Positions 42,069-50,845 of a stretch of DNA of 64,000 nt are shown here, piece by piece. Position 1 is the stretch's first letter. Every line of letters begins with the position of its first letter. The notes below the pieces were generated by a model. That model was not told the origin of the DNA. It worked only from the letters and a program-made list of their open reading frames with translations, and did no database searches. The stretch spans positions 58,861 through 122,860 of the forward strand of contig NZAC01000022.1 of the NCBI GenBank assembly GCA_002686085.1, in the 5' to 3' direction. Both the position numbers and the translations under genes were made by a program. This DNA is from Roseibacillus sp. Its GTDB lineage: Bacteria; Verrucomicrobiota; Verrucomicrobiia; Verrucomicrobiales; Akkermansiaceae.

Positions 42069-43022
42069 CTACACGGATCCACTGTCGATGTCAAAGAGAG
42101 AACTAACCGATTTTCCATTGTGGATTCTAAGGATCGCCTCTCCAAGAAGTCCTGCAATGTCCAAGGTGGTCACCTTAGAGCGGCAGGCTTCGGGTGGGGG
42201 AGGAGTGGAATTGGTAGTAATTAGCTCATCTATTGCAGAACCCATGATCCGCTCACAGCCAAGATTCCCGAGAACTGCGTGAGATACTCCTGCAAAAATC
42301 CGTCCCGCACCGCTACTCTTGAGAGTCTCCGCAGCGGCACACAGGGTGCCAGCCGTCTCCGTCATATCGTCTACGATAATGGCATCGCGCCCCTCAACCT
42401 CTCCAATGAGCTTCATCGGTTCTACCACGGTCGCAGAAATTCTCTGCTTGGCAACGATAGCGAGTTCCGCCCCCAGAACGTCCGCATAGCTTCTTGCCAT
42501 CTTGACCCCTCCCACGTCGGGCGAAACCACCGTGAGTCCCCGATCGTTGTCTTGGCGCTGTTCGCGTAGATGCTTGAGCAGAACCGGCTTGGCGTACAGA
42601 TGATCAACCGGAATATCAAAGAACCCCTGTACCTGAGCGGCATGCAGGTCCATGGTGAGCACCCTGTCAACACCGGCGGCTTCAATCAGGTTGGCTACCA
42701 GCTTCGCCGTAATTGGGGCCCGGGGCTTGTCCTTACGGTCCTGCCGCGCATAGCCAAAAAATGGAATCACTGCAGTGATCCGCTCGGCGCTGGCACGGCG
42801 AACGGCGTCAACCATGATGAGCAGCTCCATCAGGTTCTGGTTTGTCGGCGGACACGTGGGCTGAATCAGGAAGACATCCTGCCGTCGGACATTTTCATCG
42901 ATTCTGACATATGTTTCTCCATCAGGAAAACTACTAACCTCCGCATTGGCCAGGGGGCTTCCTATCTGGTCTGCGATTCCCTGCGCAAGCGAGGGGTGGG
43001 CGTTCCCGGTGAGAAGTTTCAT
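42069..43022 (-). CDS. prs: Ribose-phosphate pyrophosphokinase
   Basis: 317 residues from ATG 43022 (MKLLTGNAHPSLAQGIADQIG); the track start at 43100 adds 26 residues unlike the family. It makes PRPP from ribose-5-phosphate and ATP. Signatures: FFGYARQDRKDKPRAPITAKLVANL, the metal-site MDLHAAQVQGFFDIPVDHLYA, and the PRPP loop IIVDDMTETAGTLCAAA. It lies downstream of the exopolysaccharide cluster, separated by 101 bases, and starts the prs-rplY-pth-rpsF run. PRPP is also the expected donor for the polyprenyl phosphoribosyltransferase-like protein in that cluster. Confidence 0.96.
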   Translation of the reverse strand: MKLLTGNAHPSLAQGIADQIGSPLANAEVSSFPDGETYVRIDENVRRQDVFLIQPTCPPTNQNLMELLIMVDAVRRASAERITAVIPFFGYARQDRKDKPRAPITAKLVANLIEAAGVDRVLTMDLHAAQVQGFFDIPVDHLYAKPVLLKHLREQRQDNDRGLTVVSPDVGGVKMARSYADVLGAELAIVAKQRISATVVEPMKLIGEVEGRDAIIVDDMTETAGTLCAAAETLKSSGAGRIFAGVSHAVLGNLGCERIMGSAIDELITTNSTPPPPEACRSKVTTLDIAGLLGEAILRIHNGKSVSSLFDIDSGSV

Positions 43023-43123
43023 GAAGTTGGTGGGGACACCTTGGTTATTAGTTTCAGGCGCACAGGGCGAGTAGAATCGGTCAGAGCCTAAACTCCGCAC
43101 TCGAATTCAGGCCGATGAGCCAA

Positions 43124-44557
43124 TCACCTGCTCCCCCGTCTCAGAAGCACTACGGGAATGGTCCGGAGAAGGATCTTGAGATCAAGGCCCAGAGACCAGT
43201 TGTCGATGTATTCAAGGTCTAGTCTCACCCACTCATCGAAGTTGGTAATCTTATTCCGCCCTTCAACCTGCCAGAGGCAGGTAATTCCCGGCTTCACACT
43301 CAGACGACGCCGATGCTCCGATTTGGCGAACTGTTCAACCTCGTAAGTCGGGAGAGGGCGCGGACCCACGAGACTCATTTCTCCACGCAACACGTTCAGG
43401 ATCTGGGGCAATTCGTCGATGCTGGTTCGGCGGAGGAACCTGCCAAATCTGAAGACCCTTGGATCCTTCTCGAGCTTGAAGACTGGACCTGACATTTCAT
43501 TCCCCTGAGCCTCCTTCACCGCATCAAGCTGAGATTCTGCTCCCGGATGCATCGTCCGGAATTTCCACATATTAAACGGCTTTCCGTGACGGCCTGCTCG
43601 TTTTTGGCGGAAAAAAACTGGGCCCTTGGGGCTACTTATCTTGATAGCAAGAGCAACCCACCACCAAATCAGGACGAGGGAAACTGCAAAGGCTACCACG
43701 GACAGGGCAACATCGACCATGGTCTTGATCCAGAGAGCCCATGACAACTCCGGGGTCGAGCGTAGCACCAACATTGGATTACTTCCCATGCTGTCAAAAT
43801 CTGGTCGCGCCACCTGTGCTTGGAGAAATCCTGCTGAGATCCACGCCTCCACACCCTGTAGTTCACAAATCTCGATCAACTCCGCCAGCTCGCCAAACTC
43901 GGTCTGCTTGGGAGCAAAGATCGCCCTCGCCACGGATTCACTCTTAAGCAGGCTACTGAAATTATCAGGGCTGCTCTCGGCGGGATGATAGTGAGCCACC
44001 ACCTTGTATTGAGCGAGGACGTCCGCCGAAAGGCTTGCCTCAAACTCTGCAATTGCCTCCTCTGATCCAACATAAATAACCGCTTCCTTCGCGTCTTCTG
44101 CACGCACGGAATGCAGGACGAAGCTTCGAACCAGGCCCTCCCGGGCCAGCACGAGACACACCGCAATGGGAACTGCCACACCAAGCGTCAGCCTGGGAGT
44201 GTCGCCCAGCTTCAGGAACACGACCAACGCCCCGACAACCACTCCTACAATAATCAGGGATTTAAACATCTGGGATAACGAATCCCTGATACGTTTACGC
44301 AAGGGATGCCGGTAAAACCCAAAAGCTCCAAGTGCGACCGGGGTAAGGGGCACAATAACAACCAACAAGGGAATCAAGTCCCCAAGCCCAACTTCGACCG
44401 GATCACCGCCTCCAGGCCACAGTCCCCACTTTATGAGGACCCGAAGGAGGTCCTCCCGGACTGAGGAACTGATAACAAATGCCAGATACACCAGCGCGGC
44501 ATCGGCGAACTGCAGTGCCTGCACTGAAAGCGCTTCTTTGCGTCCTTGGGCCATCAC
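43124..44557 (-). CDS. Initiating polyprenyl-phosphate sugar-1-phosphate transferase
   Basis: 477 residues. An N-terminal region with four membrane segments and a CoA-binding-like Rossmann part, then a fifth membrane segment and the bacterial sugar transferase domain: RAGRHGKPFNMWKFRTM, GRFLRRTSIDELPQILNVLRGEMSLVGPRP and VKPGITCLWQVEGR. This is the WcaJ/WbaP-type PHPT that loads the first sugar on undecaprenyl phosphate and starts repeat-unit assembly. Overlaps the 44554 gene by 4 bases. It is the last gene of the exopolysaccharide cluster in the direction of transcription. Confidence 0.9.
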   Translation of the reverse strand: MMAQGRKEALSVQALQFADAALVYLAFVISSSVREDLLRVLIKWGLWPGGGDPVEVGLGDLIPLLVVIVPLTPVALGAFGFYRHPLRKRIRDSLSQMFKSLIIVGVVVGALVVFLKLGDTPRLTLGVAVPIAVCLVLAREGLVRSFVLHSVRAEDAKEAVIYVGSEEAIAEFEASLSADVLAQYKVVAHYHPAESSPDNFSSLLKSESVARAIFAPKQTEFGELAELIEICELQGVEAWISAGFLQAQVARPDFDSMGSNPMLVLRSTPELSWALWIKTMVDVALSVVAFAVSLVLIWWWVALAIKISSPKGPVFFRQKRAGRHGKPFNMWKFRTMHPGAESQLDAVKEAQGNEMSGPVFKLEKDPRVFRFGRFLRRTSIDELPQILNVLRGEMSLVGPRPLPTYEVEQFAKSEHRRRLSVKPGITCLWQVEGRNKITNFDEWVRLDLEYIDNWSLGLDLKILLRTIPVVLLRRGSR

Positions 44558-46572
44558 TCTTTGTCGCGGTCAGCCGGCCTTGGAAACCGATTGAGAATAT
44601 CGTCCGGAAGGTCAGGCCGGATTTTCCCATCCTGCAATGATTTTATGTAGAATCCCACAATTTCCCGCCTCTGCCTGAATTCCTGCGGCTGACTGAAGCG
44701 AAACCCGCGGCGGATTGAAAGCTCGAGGTATTCCTTGGAGAGTAGAAAGCACCCAAGAGCTTCCTCCGGCCTGCGACTATACCAGAGCTGTTTTCCTCGC
44801 AGAGCAAGATGATGGGAAAGTCCCGCGAAGGCCCCAAACTTGCGCTCTCTTCGTCGAGCGACCCGGATGGCTTCGCGGTGGATATCGGCAGCTTCGTCAA
44901 AATCTCCTAGCAAATCATGAACGAGTCCAAGCTCAACCAGAACTCGAGCATCCTGAGGGTGTCGGCGAAGCGCAATCTCCAGCCCCCATCGGGCTTCCTG
45001 CAAACACACCCCCAACTCGGAGCGGAGCTCCTCTGGCGTGCGCGCATAGACACTCAATTGGAGACGCCCATACAGTTCCGCAGAAAAGTAATGAGGGCTC
45101 TTCTCCACGAGCTGGCGTAATCGCGGCAACTCGGCAAGGCCCACCTCGTAATTCGTCGCCCTTTCTTTCTCCCAATGGAGCCATTTTGCCATGTGCAGGC
45201 TCTCTTTACCGGTAGCAACCATTCCCAGAAAAATCATGAGAACCAAGAGAGCGCCGTGGGTAAGCTTCGCTGAAGTCGCGCGGGTAACTCTGGGTGAGGG
45301 GAACAACAATCCCATCACAAGCGCCACCAGCATCAGAATAGGAAGGAGATGGGTTTGAAAATCAAAGGTGGCATGCAACATGCCACCCGCCAAAGCCCCA
45401 ACACAACCTACTCTCAAACCTCGCTCGAGCGAGGATCCCTCTGAGCCATCCCGGGCAATTCTCACCACGGCTCCTACGAAAACCGTCAACAGGAATCCAA
45501 CGATGAGAATGAGGCCAGCAATTCCGTAATCGCACAGCACTTGGAGATATTCGCTATGGGCAAGCTCAGGGTCATTGACCCAGCTGGGAATATCCGTATC
45601 CCAGTGCTGGACCGCAAGATATCGATAACTTTGGCTTCCGTTGCCAAACAAAGGCTTCTCCTGCCAGATTTCATAAGCGACCGCTGCGAGGCCCAGTCGC
45701 GAACTGGAGCCCAGAAGATTTCCCATGTCCGAGTCCTGACCCCGCTCCTCGCTCAAGGTTGAAGTCGACAGCGAGACTACCGCAATGGCAATCACCCCGA
45801 GAGCGGCAAAGGCCACGCACCCTATCACCCACGCGCCCAGAGTCCGGCTTCTTACCCGTAGGAAAACCAAGATCGCACAGGCACAACCAATCCCTCCCGT
45901 CATGGCAGCGAACCCGGCCCGGGATTTGGTCAACCATGTGAGCCAGATCCCAACAAGGATGAGCAGGAGGAGAGGTCCTCTCTGCCTCCACGAGGGCCTG
46001 CAGAGCACGAGGCCGGCACCCAGCGGCATGATGATTGCTAGAAGCCCTGCCAGGTTGTTCCACTGCCAGAATAGCCCGCTCACGCCCTCAGTGCTGGGAC
46101 GTTGGTGTCGAAAGAAGGTGAAGCCCGGATCGAAGAAGTGCTGGTAACACCCCGCAAGAAGCTGCAATCCCAGCACCACGCCAATCCCGATCAGCACAAG
46201 CATTCGCTCACGGCGACCAATCGCGCACACCGAGACCGTTGCCAGAGTCAGCCACGCCATGCTGAGTAAGTGAAGGTCATGGCGACCAAGGTCCCAGACC
46301 TCTGAGAAGAGAGCTCTGACCGCAAAATACAAAAGCACGGGCCCTCCCCCGATAAGAAGCGGCAGGCCCATCGCCCGACCAGACCGAACCGCATCCGTCA
46401 GCCCCAGAAGTGCCGCCAGGCCGACCAAGGGAACGGCAAAGGCACTACGGTGAAGCTCGAGCCCTCCCCCAAAGAGAACTGCTACCACCCAACCTGTCAT
46501 AAGACAAAGCAACGCAGACCAAGAAAGCCATCTGCTCTCTGTCTTATGATCTTGAGACCTTTGGGTTATCAT
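44554..46572 (-). CDS. O-antigen ligase/polymerase-like protein with C-terminal TPR region
   Basis: 672 residues from ATG 46572 (MITQRSQDHK). The track start at 46722 overlaps the upstream gene. About 10-12 membrane segments with a Wzy/WaaL layout: a large periplasmic loop containing QWNNLAGLLAIIMPLGAG and GSQSYRYLAVQHW...HSEYLQVLCDYG. After about residue 470 a soluble TPR-like domain follows (LVELGLVHDLLGDFDEAADIHREAIRVARR; HLALRGKQLWYSRRPEEALG). Wzy-TPR fusions are linked to protein O-glycosylation or polymerisation. It is one of two Wzy-like genes here. Confidence 0.82.
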   Translation of the reverse strand: MITQRSQDHKTESRWLSWSALLCLMTGWVVAVLFGGGLELHRSAFAVPLVGLAALLGLTDAVRSGRAMGLPLLIGGGPVLLYFAVRALFSEVWDLGRHDLHLLSMAWLTLATVSVCAIGRRERMLVLIGIGVVLGLQLLAGCYQHFFDPGFTFFRHQRPSTEGVSGLFWQWNNLAGLLAIIMPLGAGLVLCRPSWRQRGPLLLLILVGIWLTWLTKSRAGFAAMTGGIGCACAILVFLRVRSRTLGAWVIGCVAFAALGVIAIAVVSLSTSTLSEERGQDSDMGNLLGSSSRLGLAAVAYEIWQEKPLFGNGSQSYRYLAVQHWDTDIPSWVNDPELAHSEYLQVLCDYGIAGLILIVGFLLTVFVGAVVRIARDGSEGSSLERGLRVGCVGALAGGMLHATFDFQTHLLPILMLVALVMGLLFPSPRVTRATSAKLTHGALLVLMIFLGMVATGKESLHMAKWLHWEKERATNYEVGLAELPRLRQLVEKSPHYFSAELYGRLQLSVYARTPEELRSELGVCLQEARWGLEIALRRHPQDARVLVELGLVHDLLGDFDEAADIHREAIRVARRRERKFGAFAGLSHHLALRGKQLWYSRRPEEALGCFLLSKEYLELSIRRGFRFSQPQEFRQRREIVGFYIKSLQDGKIRPDLPDDILNRFPRPADRDKE

Positions 46573-46607
46573 CAATTTAGAATCTTGAAGCAGATGAAGT
46601 AGCGGGC

Positions 46608-47528
46608 TCAGCGAATAGCAGTAAACCAACCGACCAAGACTAACCATCCTCCCAAAGAAATCAAAAGGCTCCAGCTCCTCAGAAGCAAATACTCCGGAGT
46701 TTCCACAGAGGTCGATCTCCACGCCAGTTTAAGGTAGCTCAGTAGCCCCAACAGAGCCGGGACAGCGGTTAGAACGAACGGCACCCAATCCGACCTGCTG
46801 AGACAGTAGGCCACGTAAATGGATCCAGCGCATAATGCACTACACCCGATTAGAACGTTAAGAAGTTCAGCCGTGTATCCCCGCAGGGCCCGGCGTGTTG
46901 AACCCAGAGCCATTTCCGAACTCTCCATCAGCAACCACTCTCCCTTTCTTTTTCCAAAACCCAGAAGAAGAGCGAGAAAGTAGGTGCACCCCACGAGCCA
47001 TCCGGTGGGATGGGCTGTGAAATCAAAACTCTGAAGAGCAAACGCCCCAGCCGCAACCCGGGCAACAAATCCAAGCCCTATAACGAGGACATCAACAAGA
47101 GGAAGGCCTCGAAGGCAGAAGGAATACAGCCATGAAAGCAGGTAATAGGCGATTAGCACCAAGGTCACACTACCCAAGCCGTAAAACACAAACGAAAGGC
47201 CAAGTGCGGTGGCGACCAAGACCGTTACAACGACCCACGCCGCCCGGACCGCTATATACCCCGCTGCGATTGGTCGATCCCTCTTGTTAGGGTGACAGCG
47301 GTCCTCCTTTCGGTTGAAAATATCGTTTGCCAGATAAACCGCACTAGAGATCAGACAGAAACAAACCGCCGCAGGCAGGACTGCAGACCAGGCCGACCCA
47401 TCAAAGACCGCTCCATGAAAAAGAAGCGCCGCAAGACAGAATCCACTCTTTGTCCAGTGATGCACACGCAGGGCAACCAGCCACCTGCAAATCGTGGTTT
47501 GAATCAACGCTGTTTCTGTTCCTGACAT
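46608..47528 (-). CDS. UbiA-family prenyltransferase, decaprenyl-phosphate phosphoribosyltransferase-like
   Basis: 306 residues from ATG 47528 (MSGTETALIQ); GTG/ATG upstream adds 25 residues. Nine or so membrane segments. The active-site stretch NDIFNRKEDRCHPNKRDRPIAAG closely follows the DPPR synthase pattern (NDxxDxxxDRxHPxKRxRPIAAG), with Asn in place of the second Asp. DPPR synthase moves phosphoribose from PRPP to polyprenyl phosphate, the first step to a lipid-linked pentose donor. A GT-C membrane enzyme sits directly upstream, a likely user of such a donor. DprE1/DprE2-type epimerases are not in the window. Confidence 0.75.
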   Translation of the reverse strand: MSGTETALIQTTICRWLVALRVHHWTKSGFCLAALLFHGAVFDGSAWSAVLPAAVCFCLISSAVYLANDIFNRKEDRCHPNKRDRPIAAGYIAVRAAWVVVTVLVATALGLSFVFYGLGSVTLVLIAYYLLSWLYSFCLRGLPLVDVLVIGLGFVARVAAGAFALQSFDFTAHPTGWLVGCTYFLALLLGFGKRKGEWLLMESSEMALGSTRRALRGYTAELLNVLIGCSALCAGSIYVAYCLSRSDWVPFVLTAVPALLGLLSYLKLAWRSTSVETPEYLLLRSWSLLISLGGWLVLVGWFTAIR

Positions 47529-47577
47529 TAAAATTCCTGCTGAAGGCGCACTATTGTCCCGACCATCCTTATCATGG

Positions 47578-49494
47578 TCAACGACTTGACCCTGCTCCCG
47601 CATACTTCCTCACATCCATAAAGTTCGGCAACGTGCCGAATGCCGTCCAAAGATTCTGCATCTCAAGCGCGGAACCTGCGGCCAGACTGTTCCATTCTTT
47701 TGCGGTAATTGGAACCGTCCACCATGTAGTCGAATCGTACGAGCTCCCGATCTGTTTAAGATCCGTCGGGGTACCAAGTCTCCTTGCCATCGCCTCAAGG
47801 GCGCTCCTGTCTCGCCCAGCGACAATCCCTCGATGGCCTGCCAGTTCTTTGGATTTCCACTGTTCCCTCCCCCACGGGCGGACCGTGAAATCATTGCCAT
47901 TGAAGTAGTCATGTAGAGCCAGCTTGAGGCTCACTCCATTGTCTGGCCGTTGCTCCGGGTCACCTTCATTCCCAGGGGTCCAGAGGAAAATGCGTTCACC
48001 CATATCCCCCCCCAGCGGCCGAATATGGCCTCTCTCGAGCAATGAAAGAAGCGTGGACCGATTTGACCCCTCAGTAGCATTCACTCCGCGCTGCCTCTTA
48101 CCAAGGGTTCTCTCGTCAAAAAGGACATAATCCGCATCCTGAACCGTGGATGCCTTCTCCCTGCCGAAAAGCGCGAGGTGAAATGCCCCATAGGAAACAA
48201 GACCACTACTGAGCACCGCCCCCTTTCCCGGGGGGAGATCTCCCGGGACAATTGTATTCCATGCTCCCCAAACCCGCTGATTGTGATCAACAGGCTCTTT
48301 CATGCCGTTGGCCAGCCGCCCAAGGAACTCCCCATAGGCACCCATCGGCCAGAACCCATCTGTCGAAGGATATAGAGTCGGGGCAGAGGTAACAATACTA
48401 GCCTGTTTCCAACCGGCCATCCGCACCCCGACTACCCAGGGCAGCGCGGTGCTTAGCAGGGTAACGATGACTGCAAACCGGCCCCATCGCCCCTGCCCCA
48501 GACGGTCCCAGCAAGCACGACCACGGTCAGAAAAGAGAGTGAGAAGAATTGCAAGAGCAGGTAAGAACAGATGTCGAGGAGTGTAGAGGACACACCCATA
48601 AAAAATCAAAGGAAGCAGCACTGACAGAGCCATAAGCACTCGGAAGAGCGATCCTCTTGATACGAGACCGAAAGCAAAAGTAATTACCAGAAGGAGAAGC
48701 GCTCCCAGACCTCCTCCGACAAAGGCCAAAAACGTTGGAAGGACAAAAAACGGGGCTGGTAATACCGCGAACTTCTCGCTCAGCAGCAGTCCAAGAATAA
48801 TGGCAAAACCAGTGCCCACTATCATGGCTTGTACCCGCTGGTCCCGGAGAGTCGCGCGAAGAGATTCCTCCTGTGCCGCAAAAAGTGCCAGCAGGGGCAT
48901 AAGTAAAAGAGCGTCTTGACGCGCAGCGGTAGCCGCCCAAGCAAGTACTCCCACGAGACATACCCGGATCCCTGACTGACTACCTCGAGGGGTATCGGTC
49001 CCTGACCGCTCATGCTCATGACGAAGCATGACCGCAAGCAGGAGCAGAAAAGAAGCCGAGAGCATATTTGGAGATAGAAACACCCCTGAGAAGGAAAGAA
49101 CGGGAGTGAAGAGCGCGCCGTAAAGAACCGCAACTTGCACTCCTGACCACCTTTTCCGGGCTCCTACCGCGGCAAGAAGAGCAAGCGCATAGAAGGTGAT
49201 GGCGAGGAGGTTTCCCTCCCGGGCTATCTCCATCGATCTTTTATCGTCGGTCATGCGCACTTTGAGCCATGCCGCGGTAATCCAATATGATAAATACTGC
49301 TTGTCGTAGTTATAGCTATCGTTAGCAGCCACCGCCCTGTCCTTGGCGACCAGCTGAAGAGATCCTTCCAGGAGCGAAGCTTGATCGCTTTCCCGCATGA
49401 CGGGTCCCACCGCCCAGATTTCCAGACAGATCCACAAGACCGCTACTACAGAAGCAGCCAGGCGCATTGTCCCAGACCGACGTATTCTCATCAT
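47578..49494 (-). CDS. GT-C/GT39-like membrane glycosyltransferase (tentative)
   Basis: 638 residues. About ten membrane segments. Right after the first segment comes MRESDQASLLEGSLQLVAKD, with an acidic pair in the first periplasmic loop, as in GT39 (ArnT/PMT) enzymes that use lipid-linked sugars. A soluble C-terminal half (from about 395) holds SLLERGHIRPLGGDMGERIFLWTPG and similar. It is a multi-pass inner-membrane protein with a periplasmic active site. It is adjacent to the UbiA-type polyprenyl phosphoribosyltransferase, which would make its donor. The stop is 50 bases before that gene. The specific sugar is unknown. Confidence 0.6.
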   Translation of the reverse strand: MMRIRRSGTMRLAASVVAVLWICLEIWAVGPVMRESDQASLLEGSLQLVAKDRAVAANDSYNYDKQYLSYWITAAWLKVRMTDDKRSMEIAREGNLLAITFYALALLAAVGARKRWSGVQVAVLYGALFTPVLSFSGVFLSPNMLSASFLLLLAVMLRHEHERSGTDTPRGSQSGIRVCLVGVLAWAATAARQDALLLMPLLALFAAQEESLRATLRDQRVQAMIVGTGFAIILGLLLSEKFAVLPAPFFVLPTFLAFVGGGLGALLLLVITFAFGLVSRGSLFRVLMALSVLLPLIFYGCVLYTPRHLFLPALAILLTLFSDRGRACWDRLGQGRWGRFAVIVTLLSTALPWVVGVRMAGWKQASIVTSAPTLYPSTDGFWPMGAYGEFLGRLANGMKEPVDHNQRVWGAWNTIVPGDLPPGKGAVLSSGLVSYGAFHLALFGREKASTVQDADYVLFDERTLGKRQRGVNATEGSNRSTLLSLLERGHIRPLGGDMGERIFLWTPGNEGDPEQRPDNGVSLKLALHDYFNGNDFTVRPWGREQWKSKELAGHRGIVAGRDRSALEAMARRLGTPTDLKQIGSSYDSTTWWTVPITAKEWNSLAAGSALEMQNLWTAFGTLPNFMDVRKYAGAGSSR

Positions 49495-50096
49495 GGTGCC
49501 GCAGGATTCAGAACGGCGAAATATTGCAGCTGCCTTCCGAACAAAGCGTTTAGAAAGAAGGGGTAAATATCGAGTGATTTATGCTCTTCGTGAATGGAAA
49601 GGCCAGATTTCTGGATGAGATCATGCCATTCCCTCAGGTCAGGATAGCGGTAAAGGCAGCGCACTCCATAGCCGGCATTCGCGGCCCAGTCTATAAGGCT
49701 GATACGAGGCCACGCCAGAATCGGGCCGGTCTTATGGTCTTTCACGATGACCCTCTTCGCTGCAACACGACACGCCTCCTCAAGAAGACGCAGAGGTTGT
49801 TCCTCGTGGTGCAGCACGTCGGCCAGCAGGACATTATCGAAAGAGTTGTCCTCATGGGGAATCGTTTCTCCGTCGTAGGGATCGACTGGTATCACGCACT
49901 GCTTCCGGGGATGGGTTTCCAACCCTCGGGCCTCAAGACCACACTCCCTCGCAAGGGCCCCGGAAAGAGTCCCGCTCCCACAACCGATATCAAGCAGGGA
50001 CTCCCCCGAAGTCAGGCAGCCACCAATCAGTCGGAGGAGGGCCCTCTGCCGCCGCTCATATACCGGCGCATGAAGCTTGCGAAGAAGGGCCTTCAT
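49491..50096 (-). CDS. Class I SAM-dependent methyltransferase
   Basis: 201 residues. The SAM motif LLDIGCGSGTLSGALAREC near 35-53, then GLETHPRKQCVIPV, and DNSFDNVLLADVLHHEEQPLRLLEEACRVAAKRVIVKDH (motifs II and III), as in Methyltransf_11/25. Soluble. The stop overlaps the GT-C gene by 4 bases and the start overlaps epsI by 4 bases, so it is tightly coupled in the exopolysaccharide cluster. It could methylate a sugar or a lipid carrier. Confidence 0.8.
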   Translation of the reverse strand: MKALLRKLHAPVYERRQRALLRLIGGCLTSGESLLDIGCGSGTLSGALARECGLEARGLETHPRKQCVIPVDPYDGETIPHEDNSFDNVLLADVLHHEEQPLRLLEEACRVAAKRVIVKDHKTGPILAWPRISLIDWAANAGYGVRCLYRYPDLREWHDLIQKSGLSIHEEHKSLDIYPFFLNALFGRQLQYFAVLNPAAP

Positions 50097-50845
50097 TCAG
50101 CGTCAGTCGCTCCTAGAGATTTCTGAAACATCGGGGCATACTGACGCACAAAATTTAATGCCCGCTCCCGTGCCTTCTTATCGGATTCTTGAATCTCCTC
50201 CAAAGTCATCCCTTCTTCCAATTCGGCATAAACCATCACGCTGGGATATCCCCAGCGGTTGTTTATGTTTTTAAACATGTTGTCGAGAACGGTGAAAAGG
50301 ATGCGCTCGAAATCCGAGGGGGTCGAACGCTTTGCTCCTATCCACCAGTAAAAATAGTGCGCACGGATATTTCGAATGACCCCGTCCTTTTCGTTAAGTT
50401 TCCTGACGATGGTAAAATCTGTGACCCTGAACTTCTGGTCCCCCACGGAAACGTCCACGACTTCCTTGCCCGCGATTCTCCAACCCTGCGCGCGAAGGCA
50501 TACCTCAGGCCGATGCAGACTCCGCCGGTCTGTCCCACTCAGGATAAGGCTTGCTGAGATTCCCGCCTCCGTCGCCTCTGTTTCGTTTGAAGCCTTCGAC
50601 TCTCTTGGCACATAGAGCATCTTGAGAATGCCGGTATCCTCAGGAAGCCATTTCTTTTCCTCCTTGGTGACTGGCCTCGTAAATCCCACATGTCCACTAA
50701 CTGCATCCCGGCCGGGGAGTTTCAAAATCATCCCTGCAGCCGAATTTTCCGCGGCGTTAGGAAAGCACACACAAAGGGCTATTGTTAGGGAAGCCAGGAG
50801 CAGAGCAACTCCACTACGCACTGCGGCATGTTTCGTTGTCATCAT
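50093..50845 (-). CDS. Exosortase-associated EpsI-family protein
   Basis: 250 residues. One N-terminal membrane segment (GVALLLASLTIALCVCFPNAA). The EpsI signature follows: LSGTDRRSLHRPEVCLRAQGWRIAGKEV, and VIRNIRAHYFYWWIGAKRS. EpsI family proteins are found beside exosortases in exopolysaccharide loci; the biochemical role is unproven. The start overlaps the exosortase gene by 4 bases, as expected for this pair. Confidence 0.85.
   Translation of the reverse strand: MMTTKHAAVRSGVALLLASLTIALCVCFPNAAENSAAGMILKLPGRDAVSGHVGFTRPVTKEEKKWLPEDTGILKMLYVPRESKASNETEATEAGISASLILSGTDRRSLHRPEVCLRAQGWRIAGKEVVDVSVGDQKFRVTDFTIVRKLNEKDGVIRNIRAHYFYWWIGAKRSTPSDFERILFTVLDNMFKNINNRWGYPSVMVYAELEEGMTLEEIQESDKKARERALNFVRQYAPMFQKSLGATDAE

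Noticed and set aside
47292-47908. Plus-strand ORFs inside the polysaccharide cluster
   Set aside because: Antisense shadows of UbiA and GT-C genes.
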